From positions 12,479,661 to 12,543,660 of the forward strand of contig NC_053401.1 of assembly GCF_016859285.1 (NCBI RefSeq): DNA of 64,000 nucleotides, in the 5' to 3' direction. The notes under the pieces were generated by a model. That model worked only from the letters and a program-made list of their open reading frames with translations, did no database searches and was not told where the DNA came from. A program made the translations under genes and the position numbers. This DNA is from Xiphias gladius. Lineage: Eukaryota; Chordata; Actinopteri; Istiophoriformes; Xiphiidae. Below, piece by piece: positions 1 to 9,726 of the stretch. The stretch's first letter is position 1, and every line of letters starts with the position of its first letter.

Positions 1-3000
1 AGTTTAAATGGTTTGCTTTCCTCTATCTCGTCTTTCTTTTCCGTCTTTTGTTTTTTTCAAACCACTGAGACGTTCACGGTCAAGAAACGAATGACCAGAT
101 TATGATCATCTGAAGAAAAGAAAGGGGGGTTGGGGCGAGTTTTCAAACATGTGAGAAACGCGAGAAGTGTATCTTGTCTCACTCTCTCTACTGTTAACAT
201 TTTAAAATGCTATATTTTATGTGTTATTGATGTCACGAATGACTAATTGTGAGAAGTGTGATTTATGCATGGAAACGAGGCTTGTAGTCGATTCTATAAA
301 TGAAAGAAAGCAGCTTACAGCCGGTGTGTATTACTCCGTATGCTAGTTAGAATTTAAAATGCGTTAATAAGGCCAAACATTTTGGAGTCACTAAAAGCAA
401 AAAATACTCTACATCTCCTTATTAGTTATTATTGGTAATATTATTGGCTAATCCTTCCCCAGTACTGCTTGTATAACTATTTCCACCCATTCGTGGACAG
501 GCTGGATATCCTGAACCATTACCTTATTTCCAAAATGTATTAAAATTGACTTTGGCTTTGCAGAAAAAATGTCAGACAATTTCCTATTTGATGTGATGGA
601 AAAAAAATATGGGGAGGACAGGTCTATCAGATTACCTTATGTCCAGTGTAGTAAGTCTTCTTCATTTTTGTGTTTTTGTTTTACAAATCGTAATTGCTAT
701 TTAAAATTCCATCAAACAGAAGCAGGAGGAACCAGCATTGGGAAATGATGAGGCTGGGAAGGGAAAACAGGTAGAAAAGAAATTGTGATCCTTTGCTGCC
801 ACCTACCGACCACCACTGGTAATGAAGTCTGTCCACGGTGACAGTTAAGACAAAGGACTACAAATAACACCTGAGTCGTTCTCCCATTCCCCCTTTCCCT
901 CCACATGAATGATTTTTCTCTGACAGTATCTGCACACTTGGAACTCATTATCCCACAAAAAGTGCAAACTGAAAATGCAAATTCATTAGGCTCTGGTGTG
1001 CGCGGCTCTGATGGATTTTACTCTGATCACATAGTGCCACCTACTGCTATACAACAGACATACAAGCTGTCGTCTTGACTCAAAAGGTTGATACAATAAC
1101 AGAAGAAAATACAGTTTTGTTAAGACTGTTTAAAAAGTGTTGATTCAGCTTTTTGATTTTTTTTTTTTTGTTTTTTTTTTTGTTGTTGTTGTGTAAGTTG
1201 TTCGTAATATATTGTCCACGTCCTTTCTAAATGTGAATAAAGTAACCCTTAAAAATGGGAATAACTAAAACATATTTTGTGTGAATGGTAACTACTAAGT
1301 CCTTTTTCCGATTTCCAACATTGTTACAAGTTATATGCATTACAAATGATTGTATTTAACTATTAATATATAACATTTTTAACACTGGTTCCTTTACAGA
1401 AGTTGCAAATGAGAACTTCTAATAGTATTTAAAGACCAAAGCTGCAATTGAGAGTAAAAAGAGGGCCTCTTTGACTTCAAAATGTAAAACAAAGGGTCTT
1501 TTCAGGACAAAAACCTGCTCACCTACCTGGGGAGGATTGTATAACTGGCCCTAAAGTCTATTTACAAGATATACTGGATTTGCAGTGTAGTTACACTGCA
1601 TATCAAGGATTAGTTTAATTAAACTTCCTATTTGAGACACAGGTGCATGCACACACTCAGAGAGAGAGAGAGAGAGAGATAGAGTCCAGTCTGCTAAGAA
1701 GAACACAATCATGTTCATTCTTCTGTTCCAAGATGCAGTGAACCTAAAAAATGAAGGCTGTCTCTAATGGCTATGATACCAGAGGATCTGTGGATACTCA
1801 TACCAAATGCCAACACACATTAATTTGATACATAATTTGATCTCAATGGGGAAATTCTCTTTTCTCTTGCAACTCTCCCCATGGAGATCAGTTGTCAGCA
1901 TCACCTCCCCTGCAACAGACAGGATGACACTGTCTTGCACTTCAGCAGAGCAGACACTTAATAAAACAAGTGCTTGAACTGTGGTTCTCAAATTGTAGAC
2001 CGATTCACTACAGCATCCTACTGCACAGCCTCATGTAAAAGCTTTCAATGGATCAGGAAAGTGAAACCTACATTTTTTAATGTTTTTTTTTTTTTTTTTT
2101 TTTACTGCATTTTACATACTTGAGTTGACAAAAAAATAAAAAGAAATAAAAGAAATAAAATATCTTTTAAAAAAAAAATCTTTTTTATATTTTAGAAATA
2201 AACATGAACATCCAGTTTAATTTTGAACAATGAAGCATGAAATGCTACATGAAAGCAGAGCAATGAATCCATGCAGGGTATTATTAATGAATAGAGGACA
2301 TTTTGAAGGACATTGAAATGGTTGGACAACATCCTTTATCAGATTAGATTGACTGCTGCATTTTTTTTCAATAAAAGCAAATTTAAAATATTGTTATATA
2401 TGTATATATAATGCAAGAAGGTGTTATTTCAGTGTCCATTTCTGCTCATCATGAAAAAAATCTCCATCTCCATCAAGCTTATACCTGACTAGCTGTATAT
2501 TGACACACACAGGACAGATCACAATTTAATAAAATCATATAAAATCAGGGAAGGATACACAATCACAGTGTAAAAGATAAAACAGATACAGAACGAGGTT
2601 TGAATTGTCAATAACTAGGTAAAGTTTCTGCTTATAGATATAGAAATGGCCTGTGCAGATTTTTCAACTTTTGGTTGCATGACAGTCTCTGTTATCGCTG
2701 GGCTACCATGCAGACCAGAAGACCCTGTATTGTACCATTACACTCAGATCGAAATCCATATCCTAGCCACAAAGATAGTAAAGTTAAAATCCTGCTGTAA
2801 GTTTGGATTTTGGATGATTTTTGCATTTGAAGTGGCGAAATATAGACAATTAGGCAATATACTTCAAATATGGACCTTTTTGTACATTAGTTTTGCTTTA
2901 AAGTGCCTTGTAAAAGCTACATTTTCACATATTTATTTTTTATTACTAGCAAAAATATTGTGAGGGGATAACTCAGAGGATATCTGGCCTGCCATGCTCT
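1..3000. other. Non-coding DNA upstream of ppp1r3a
   Basis: I see no supportable gene here. The stretch is AT-rich with homopolymer tracts (T runs near 1158-1184 and 2083-2103), a short (GA)n at 1661-1679, and A/T-rich sequence at 2100-2400. Two CTCF-like motifs (796-809 and 1034-1047) and two short palindromes (1581-1600 and 1612-1625) are listed separately. A 58-codon open frame at 569 follows a weak acceptor-like TTTGCAG, but I do not recognise it and cannot show that it is an exon. By synteny with mammals the next gene beyond this end could be foxp2, but no FOXP2 exon is visible in the window. Confidence 0.6.
1034..1047 (-). promoter_or_regulatory. CTCF-like motif
   Basis: The minus-strand sequence GCAGTAGGTGGCAC matches 13 of 14 positions of the usual CTCF core CCASYAGRKGGCRS; only the first base differs. 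A weaker 12/14 match on the same strand lies at 796-809. Single motif matches occur by chance in 64 kb, so occupancy is inference. Confidence 0.3.
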
Positions 3001-3013
3001 AGTTAAATGTGTC

Positions 3014-3185
3014 CTATTAATAGGCCTGGCTCCGACTCACAATGTTCAGCTGTAACCAAACTCCATCTGTCAAGTCACGTCCTCTCCCTGCTCTCCCGTC
3101 TACAGTATCACTGCAGCCAGGCTAGGGGCACTCTGGTCTGTGCCACCCTCCGAGCCAGACAGACGGCAGGACGGGCCAACAGCTG
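3014..3185 (+). promoter_or_regulatory. ppp1r3a: Muscle-type proximal promoter motifs of ppp1r3a (MEF2 site plus E-boxes)
   Basis: CTATTAATAG at 3014-3023 is an exact match to the MEF2 consensus CTA(A/T)4TAG, 184 bases before the ppp1r3a start codon. It is followed by myogenic-type E-boxes CAGCTG at 3047-3052, CATCTG at 3064-3069 and CAGCTG at 3180-3185. MEF2 and MyoD-family factors acting together are a classical muscle promoter arrangement, and the mammalian gene is expressed in skeletal muscle and heart. The transcription start is not defined by the sequence. A TCTACAG acceptor-like string near 3102-3108 leaves room for an upstream non-coding exon, in which case these sites would be intronic. 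Confidence 0.45.
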
Positions 3186-3206
3186 CCTCTCAGACCACCA
3201 CACATT

Positions 3207-3988
3207 ATGGAGGCTCTGTATATTCAACCCTTGGAAGAGGATGGGCTGATGATGGAGGAGGAGGTACGGCAAAAAAGCGGGGAACAGGAAGATGTTGGAA
3301 TAGAGGCCTCGTCACCCATGGGCTCCACCACAGACGATGAAACAGATGAGGACTCAGAACCAGAGCCCCCACCCGTCGTTCGCAGGAAGGTGTCATTCGC
3401 TGATGCATTTGGCCTCAACCTGGTATCAGTTAAGGAGTTTGACAAAGTTGAAGTGACAGAGCCAGAGGTCAGCCAGCCTCCTGAAAGTGAGGAAACCCAT
3501 CCTTTAGAGGAATTCTACATGTCCTGTCTGTTTACAGTCCCCTCCTCCCCAGAGGAGCTGGACCAAAGGCTGCAGGCGCAGATGATTGAGCTGGAAAGCA
3601 TCGAGCTTCTCCCAGGAACCACAACACTCCGTGGCACCATCAGGGTGGTCAACCTCTGCTACAGTAAGTCTGTTTATGCCCGGTTCACCCTGGATAGCTG
3701 GAACAGCTACTTTGACCTGCTGGCGGAGTATGTGCCCGGATCCAGTGACAGGAAAACCGACAGATTTACTTTCAAGTATACTCTGATTCCTCCCTTTGAG
3801 AGGGAGGGGACCAGAGTGGATTTTTGCCTGCGTTATGAAACATCGGTGGGCACTTTCTGGGCTAACAACAAGGAAATGAACTATGTGCTCTTCTGCCACC
3901 AGAAAGGAACTGCCAAAGAGCATGTGCCTCAAGTGCTAGAGGAAAGTGCCAACTACAAGAGCAAGAGGAGCTGTCTCAAAGCTAACAG
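3207..3988 (+). CDS. ppp1r3a: ppp1r3a coding exon 1 (RVxF motif and CBM21 domain)
   Basis: The exon encodes residues 1-260 plus two bases of codon 261 and ends at AACAG|GTGAGA, a good donor. It carries nearly all recognised function: an acidic N-terminus, RRKVSFADAFG docking motif (residues 59-69), then the CBM21 fold with YARFTLDSW (157-165), AEYVP (173-177) and DFCLRYETSVGTFW (205-218). The stop codon met by reading through the donor lies five bases into the intron (3993-3995), so splicing is required for the full protein. Confidence 0.92.
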
Positions 3989-6900
3989 GTGAGAGAATCT
4001 GATGCTGATCTTTTTTTAAACATGACCCCGCTGAAGGAAATCATGTCAGCCTCAAATGTCAACAATAGATGTCATAGCGTAGTAATCAATATTAAAATTT
4101 AATGTAGGTAATTTGGATCACTCAGGGCAAACTTTTCATAGAAGTAAAGCTATTACATGATCTTACTGTCACTGCCTGGCAGACCTCAAACAGAAACAGG
4201 GAGAGTCTCAAAATAATTGTCATTTAATGTGGTGGAAAAATTGAACATTTAACATGCTGTGAGTCTCTCTTTAAACTGTGCTGTCCTTCTCATTAGAGTG
4301 AAGCACAAGCTAATATTGCTTGCTGGTTGTGCCTTTGTGTGTGTACAGTAGGCTGTTATGTAACTTTTCAGTAATGGACTTTAGAACAAATATTGCCCAT
4401 TTAAAGTCTATACAATCCTTTTTCTGCTTTAGGAATTATAGTTCTTTATTATGTATGTATGCATGTTCTTGTCTGATTTGCTTCAGCACAAAGATACTGA
4501 AATGTAATAATGCAGCAGACAAACGTATTTCAAAGGTCGCTGGCACAAGTATGTGCAGATTGCACTGAAACAAACACAACACCTATTCAGTTTACACATA
4601 TTACAGTGTATCAAAGGGCCTGTTCTGATGCAGGTGTAGTACAGGAGAGATGAAGAAAAACAGCAGTGTAAAAAGTTTTGAGGATGTCTCTTTGATAAAA
4701 TACACAGACTAGGTGAAAGCGCAGACTCCCCCTTTATTCTGCCATTTCACTAAACTTTGGTCATAAAGATGAGATGTACTATAGATAAAGAGGGAACGGG
4801 CAAGTTAAAGAAACAATTACAAGCCTTGAGAATTTACAAGACATGGTGGTTAGTGGAGCGAGGGTGGCCCTTTTAATCTGAAAGTGTATGGGTTTACGTG
4901 ATGTTATGTAATGTTGTTACTAATGTATTTTGAACCGCAGGAGGGGAAGTGCAGAGGAGAAGACCAAGGAGACCATTAACACAGCAACAGTTGCTGCAGG
5001 TGTGTATACTTACTGTTTCAGTGTGTGTGCATGTGTGCTTGTACAGTGGGGTCCAAAAGTCGGAGACCACGTTCAGACTTTTGGACCCCACTGTACATGA
5101 CTGTGTGTGTTTATTTAAGTGTGTGTATGAGTGTGCAGGCAAACTTTGTCCCTTGCATTTGTGGTTTATTTTGCAGAAGCACAGGCCACTCATAAAGCAG
5201 AGAAGGCCAACAGAAAGGCAGTGGACAGCGCAGAGACACAATCAATTTTATACCATGAAGAACACAAACCTTTGGTGAGGTTCATTTATTATCTTTTGAA
5301 GTCAACATCCCTCAGAAGTAAACACAGCTTGCCACAAAACAACTCACGATCAGTGCTAGTTCTTATTTGTCTCCAGATAGATGTAAACCGTAGATATAAA
5401 GTGAACAAATAGGTGTGTTCTTTCAAAGGTATGAATGGCAACTGAGCCAGAGATGCATATCATACTGAACAGTGCTGAGTGAGTCTGTGAAAGATAGGGA
5501 ACATCAGCTACCCTGACACTTGAGAACATGCCCAAAATCACTTGTGCAAACTATTAATAATGAATGCAACCTGCTTGTAAACTTGCAGTAAAGTTCAAAA
5601 AAAGGCTTATATGCTGAGGTTGCAGCAGTGTTGCAGTTCTTTACATCATCACCAAGATGTTACCTATCAAAGAACACTCACAGAATAGTCCATTACACAG
5701 CTTTTTTGTCATCAAGCCAGAATTAGTATTTAAATTAGCAGATTACCTTAAAGACTAACAAAAGATTGTGCTGGTAGCCTCTGGTTACAGTTCAAGTAGT
5801 TCAAGCATTAACACTTGGCTTGACCTTTGACCTTTCTGACAGGTGGATAGCGTAAAACGCCGGCACATAGCAAAACGTTTGGCACGTGTACAGCAATACC
5901 TCTCCCAGACGAGACAACAAATACAAAAGGCTTATTCACATGACTCAGCCAATGGCCAGGGGGTTTCTCAGCCTTTGCCAGGTCCAAGGGATGACTCTGC
6001 CAGCTTTCTCTATAACCACCACAAGAAACAAGCCAAGGAGAATCCACAGGTCCTCACCTACCATCAGATTCCTCTGCTTACACTGGACTGGAACAATGAT
6101 AAACCGCAGCAGAGGGGGGCGGCTGATATGGACGACATGTGGACTGGAAGCTCCAAGCTGACCCAAGCGTCAGAGGAAAATATAGAAGGTACACCTTCTG
6201 TTAATGATCTGTGGGAGACCTTTCTTAACGGCACAGATGATACCACTGATAAAGAAACCTCAGTGTGTGATGCATGGCAAGAATTTCTTAATGGGCCAAG
6301 CTGTAAGGACCATTCTGGTGTTCCAGAGTCAGAATGGCTGCAGACAGCAGTGTCAGTGTCTCCCTCAAATGATAAGGAGCCCCAAACCCAATATGCAGCA
6401 AGCAGTCAAGAGTTTCAAGAATTTCAGGTGAGCAGAGATACACCCACCACCTTACATGCACTCACCTTAGCTGCACGTCAGCTGCTGTCAGACAAACGCG
6501 AAACATTGTTGACTAATGTCACATTGAACCCTGAAGACCACCAGCCAGCAGTGGCATGTGTCAGCAGTCCAAGCGATGACAACACAGCATCACAAGATGC
6601 ATCCCAAAGGTCACAGACAAACTCTGTAACCGACACTTTGCAGGAATCTGGCCTCAAAGGGGCAAGGCCTGTGTCCGAGGGCTCTGTTGACAGTTCAGCT
6701 GAGTGTCACAAGTGTGTAATCTGGGAGCAAGAAGGAGAAGGAATAATGGTAGAAGCAGAAGGAAAAGGAGGAGATGAGTCCTTCACACTGCATACAGCTG
6801 ACTTAGTAACAAGCTCAGGGGAGTCGAAGACAACAGATATGACAGCAATGCCAGAGTCTCAGAATGCCAGCACTGTTGATAGAATCTCACAGGGAGCAAG

Positions 6901-9187
6901 GCTGGACGAGGGCTTTTCTTCCAGCGGGGAAGGGGAGGTTATGGGTATAGCACACAATGCGATGGATGACACGCTGGCATTTAGGGAGACAAGCAGACAG
7001 GAGACAAAGGATGGGGAGAGGTTTGTCTTTTCCACATCCAGACAAAGAGCAGAGGAAAGGATCACGACGAATCGTATGGAAAATAAAGTATATTCAGAAG
7101 AGGAGATATTTAGGCCACATAAAACAGAAGAGTGTGGAATCTCCCAGAGGTATGAAGATGAAAAGCAATGTGAGGGATTCACGCTGAACCAAAAGAGTGA
7201 AAATCCATTACAGGAGAATGAGGGAGATGAAAATGAAATAAGACCTGCACAGTCACATGCACATGAATTCCGTCCAGACCAAACATGTGAGGAGAATTTC
7301 AGACCAAACCTAGTAATGGAAAGTGAATTCAACTTGGATGAATCAGAAAACAGAGATATGGCTTCAAATAACAAAGACTTGGAGGGATTCAGACAGGCAG
7401 TGGTGGGAAATTCCTATTGTACAAAAAGCATAGAAACAAAGAGACTAATTGGTGCAGAAGCCGAAATGATCCGTGTATTAGATGAGGAAGCATGGCAACA
7501 TAATAACAAAGCTTTACAACTGAATTCGTCAGACTGGCAGAGGGGAAACACATCAATAATTTCAGAAGTACATAGTAAACAGTCGAGGCCAATCCAAGCA
7601 GAGGAAGAACTGTGTGTTCAGAAAGAGGAGGAGGACTCAACACTTACACAAGTAGAGGAAAATGTACTAAAATGTGAAACAGGTGAACATGTGTTAGTCT
7701 CAAATCAGACAGAAGAAGGAAAAAGCTTGAGTTGTAGTGGAATAATTGTGGAGCAGCAGGAAACAAACCCATCATCACAGGACACAGACACTGTGGAATC
7801 AAGGGAAAGGGTAAAGGTATTCCAAAGTGACCATGATACATTCAGACCTTTTCCAATAGATAAATGCAACCCAGACCCAATGGAGGTCGTAGAATTGAGA
7901 CTGGTATCATCACGGGGCATTATGAAGGGTAAGAAAGGGGATGTAGGCAGTGAAATATGCCCAGAAGAAGTTATGGTGAAGGAGAACATTGCACAGAAAG
8001 ACAGAACTTCAACAGAACTTCAACACCAACCTGAGACAACAGAAAATACAGAGGAAGATATGAGTCAGACAGACAAAAATGAGAGCATGAGCATTGGAGA
8101 ACTGAAGATAGACGCAATGGGGGAGTTGATGGGTAATGTGGAGGACCCTCAGGGAGAGAGGAAGAATGCACCGGCTGAATTGAAAGAACAAGAGTTGTCA
8201 GCAGAAGTTGAGAGCTCTCCACGTGTTGAATATAAAAAACTGTCAGGGGGAACAAAGGAACCTATTACAGCAGAAAATACTGTAGCGCTTGAAGTGATAG
8301 AGTCGAGACTGGAGGAGATGATCATAGAAAGATTTGGAGAAGATTTGGTCAGGGGGATTTGGGAAGAGGTTTTTGGTCAGAAAGCAGAGCCCTCTAAAGG
8401 AGACACAAATATTGTTGATGGAATGCAGGGCAGGCTGTCAGATACACCTGATATCACTCATGATTGCCATCTTCTTTTTGAGAAAGACTTCAGTGATGAT
8501 TTTGATTCAGGTATATTTTCCATGACAGAATTATCAACAGATCCAAATTTAAGCCTCTGTCAAGGGCTAGAGCAAGCCACAGTGACCAGTAGCAATGAAT
8601 ACTCCCCAAAAGAAAGAAGTCAGCCACTCGCTTCTATAGAGCAAACTCACTTTCTCTCTGAATTACAGACAGATTTGAATTCAAGTGCCCATCTCAGTCA
8701 AGATCTCACTGCCGCTTTAGCTGCCCTGAGTAGGCAGTCACAGACTAAATCAGCCCAAACTCTGTGCGCTCCACAGGATCAGGAAAAATACTCTCAGATA
8801 AAAGAAAGATCAGTCATCTGTCAGGAGACGCACAGACAAATAGAAGACTGTGTCGTCGCCCACAAGGAGAATATTAATCGATCAGCCCACCCATCTCACA
8901 AACATCTAAGCTCCTCCTCTGAGAAATTAAAAGAGTCTGATGGTGTCGTATGGTGGAGTATATTATACATGTTCAGTCACATCACCAGACTTCTAATATG
9001 CGCCCTTTTAGTTGCTGGATTCTTTGTCATCGTTTTCTTCTATGATTTCCCAGCATTCTTTGCGCTCTACATATTTTCATTGTCCTGGTGGTTTTATAAG
9101 TTGAGGAGACATGGGGTGACGATGAACAAGGGGATAGGCCGCGAGTTCTCAGAGGGAGGGGACGCTGTTAAAGAGCGCCATGTGTAG
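3207..9187 (+). CDS. ppp1r3a: Protein phosphatase 1 regulatory subunit 3A (muscle glycogen-targeting subunit), four exons
   Basis: This subunit brings the PP1 catalytic subunit to glycogen and to muscle membranes, promoting glycogen synthesis. The join 3207..3988, 4941..4999, 5177..5274, 5843..9187 keeps one frame and gives 1427 residues; the human protein is about 1120, the excess lying in the linker. Visible parts: PP1-docking RVxF motif KVSF at residues 61-64, followed by the family block ADAFGLNLVSVKEFD; CBM21 glycogen-binding domain at about 124-232, with W165 and the FWANNKEMNY block at 218-227; a long acidic, low-complexity linker at about 260-1345; and a hydrophobic double segment at about 1348-1398 followed by basic KLRR, the C-terminal anchor typical of the 3A paralogue. 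The start ATG at 3207 heads the exon-1 frame and lies close upstream of the docking motif. AATAAA at 9316 ends the gene. Identity is firm from the domain order; exon 2 and 3 borders rest on splice consensus and phase. Confidence 0.93.
4941..4999 (+). CDS. ppp1r3a: ppp1r3a coding exon 2 (59-nt micro-exon)
   Basis: The exon is bounded by CCGCAG|G upstream and GCAG|GTGTGT downstream. It completes codon 261 and encodes a charged then Ala/Thr-rich linker (RGSAEEKTKETINTATVAA), leaving one base for codon 281. Phases 2 then 1 fit exon 1 and exon 3 exactly, which is the main evidence. It lies directly after the CBM21 domain. Confidence 0.75.
5000..5176 (+). other. ppp1r3a: ppp1r3a intron 2 (177 bp) containing a 50-bp MITE
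   Basis: This is a short intron with GT..AG ends. Its middle is occupied by a perfect inverted repeat of Tc1-like type, annotated separately. The remainder is GT-rich. Confidence 0.7.
5044..5093. mobile_element. Minimal Tc1/mariner-like MITE, 50 bp, TA-flanked
   Basis: The element starts CAGTGGGGTCCAAAAGTC and ends with the exact reverse complement, with 14 bases between the arms. TA dinucleotides sit on both sides (5042-5043 and 5094-5095), as expected for Tc1/mariner insertion. The perfect inverted repeat extends to 22 bp counting flanks (5040-5061 and 5076-5097). I know of fish repeats whose ends begin CAGTGGGGTCCAAAAGTC; the assignment to Tc1/mariner rests on the TA duplication and the termini only, since no transposase is present. 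Confidence 0.7.
5177..5274 (+). CDS. ppp1r3a: ppp1r3a coding exon 3
   Basis: The acceptor is TTATTTTGCAG and the donor TTG|GTGAGG. The exon completes codon 281 and encodes residues 282-313, a helical-looking charged segment (AQATHKAEKANRKAVDSAET..) ending in phase 0. That phase matches the phase-0 start of exon 4 at GTGGATAGC. Confidence 0.78.
5843..9187 (+). CDS. ppp1r3a: ppp1r3a coding exon 4 (large linker exon and membrane anchor)
   Basis: The acceptor is CTTTCTGACAG|GTGGATAGC. The exon encodes residues 314-1427 and ends in TAG at 9185-9187. It begins with a basic helix-like stretch (DSVKRRHIAKRLARVQQYL) and then carries two copies of a DxWxxFLNG motif (residues 434-443 and 455-464). Next come roughly 850 residues of Glu/Ser/Thr-rich, probably disordered sequence with scattered FRP motifs. 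The hydrophobic C-terminus (about 1348-1398) shares FYVLSLSW-like wording with the mammalian 3A anchor. No internal stop or frameshift was found over 3.3 kb, which supports active coding. Confidence 0.9.
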   Translation: MDSVKRRHIAKRLARVQQYLSQTRQQIQKAYSHDSANGQGVSQPLPGPRDDSASFLYNHHKKQAKENPQVLTYHQIPLLTLDWNNDKPQQRGAADMDDMWTGSSKLTQASEENIEGTPSVNDLWETFLNGTDDTTDKETSVCDAWQEFLNGPSCKDHSGVPESEWLQTAVSVSPSNDKEPQTQYAASSQEFQEFQVSRDTPTTLHALTLAARQLLSDKRETLLTNVTLNPEDHQPAVACVSSPSDDNTASQDASQRSQTNSVTDTLQESGLKGARPVSEGSVDSSAECHKCVIWEQEGEGIMVEAEGKGGDESFTLHTADLVTSSGESKTTDMTAMPESQNASTVDRISQGARLDEGFSSSGEGEVMGIAHNAMDDTLAFRETSRQETKDGERFVFSTSRQRAEERITTNRMENKVYSEEEIFRPHKTEECGISQRYEDEKQCEGFTLNQKSENPLQENEGDENEIRPAQSHAHEFRPDQTCEENFRPNLVMESEFNLDESENRDMASNNKDLEGFRQAVVGNSYCTKSIETKRLIGAEAEMIRVLDEEAWQHNNKALQLNSSDWQRGNTSIISEVHSKQSRPIQAEEELCVQKEEEDSTLTQVEENVLKCETGEHVLVSNQTEEGKSLSCSGIIVEQQETNPSSQDTDTVESRERVKVFQSDHDTFRPFPIDKCNPDPMEVVELRLVSSRGIMKGKKGDVGSEICPEEVMVKENIAQKDRTSTELQHQPETTENTEEDMSQTDKNESMSIGELKIDAMGELMGNVEDPQGERKNAPAELKEQELSAEVESSPRVEYKKLSGGTKEPITAENTVALEVIESRLEEMIIERFGEDLVRGIWEEVFGQKAEPSKGDTNIVDGMQGRLSDTPDITHDCHLLFEKDFSDDFDSGIFSMTELSTDPNLSLCQGLEQATVTSSNEYSPKERSQPLASIEQTHFLSELQTDLNSSAHLSQDLTAALAALSRQSQTKSAQTLCAPQDQEKYSQIKERSVICQETHRQIEDCVVAHKENINRSAHPSHKHLSSSSEKLKESDGVVWWSILYMFSHITRLLICALLVAGFFVIVFFYDFPAFFALYIFSLSWWFYKLRRHGVTMNKGIGREFSEGGDAVKERHV

Positions 9188-9315
9188 CATTTTTAAACAA
9201 CAGTGCATCATTGTCAAGTTAACGTTAATGTCCTCCATATTTGCACACGTTCATACTGTATATTAACACTGGTGAGTCCATTGTGAAGGTGATTGTTAGC
9301 CACAAAAATGGGTGC

Positions 9316-9321
9316 AATAAA
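9316..9321 (+). terminator. ppp1r3a: ppp1r3a polyadenylation signal
   Basis: AATAAA lies 129 bases after the stop codon and is followed about 25 bases later by a GT-rich stretch (GTGTGTGTTTGGTTGTGTG), the usual downstream element. Cleavage is expected near 9335-9345. Confidence 0.7.
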
Positions 9322-9413
9322 ACAAAATGCTACACACAGCACCAGTAGTGTGTGTTTGGTTGTGTGTTTTATATTTATTTTTTCTTTTCTAACTCTAAAT
9401 GATGAATTTAGTT

Positions 9414-9726
9414 TAGTGGGTCCCAACCTTTTGTGACTTGTGACCCCTTAAAAAAAGCAGTGACTACTTATGATCCCCTTATCACCCATTGTATATGTTT
9501 ACCGGTTATAACCCGTTCAAGCAAAGAGTGAGCTTTTTTTTGTTTGTTTGTTTGTTTTCTTGGTTCATTTAAATGATTAGAGGAAAATATGAAAAATAAC
9601 ACACATTTGGTGCAGCAGAAATAGTTTTTTTTTTTCATTTAATTCCCCGCCTGTTATGTCTTGTGGCCCTTTAAATTTGTCTTGTGACCCCTCGTGGTTG
9701 TCCCAACCCCCACGTTGGAACCACTG
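9414..9726. mobile_element. hAT-like non-autonomous element (AGTGGKTCCCAAC ends), copy 1
   Basis: The left end AGTGGGTCCCAACC and the right end GTTGGAACCACTG are imperfect inverted repeats. Inside are sequences of the form TTGTGACTTGTGACCCC near both ends. The CAGTGGTTCCCAAC terminus is typical of a degenerate repeat family common in fish and of hAT-type ends. A clear 8-bp duplication is not visible, so the copy is old or the border is off by a few bases. Confidence 0.55.

Noticed and set aside
2646..2963. 105-codon + strand open frame upstream of ppp1r3a
   Set aside because: The composition is AT-rich intergenic, with no recognisable domain and no splice signals linking it to ppp1r3a.
5843..5845. 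GTG as a start codon for the 1114-residue frame
   Set aside because: It follows a clear acceptor CTTTCTGACAG in phase 0 and is an internal valine codon of ppp1r3a exon 4.
6859..8255. Minus-strand open frames of up to 171 codons within ppp1r3a exon 4
   Set aside because: They are shadows created by the purine-rich, stop-poor complement of an acidic coding exon.
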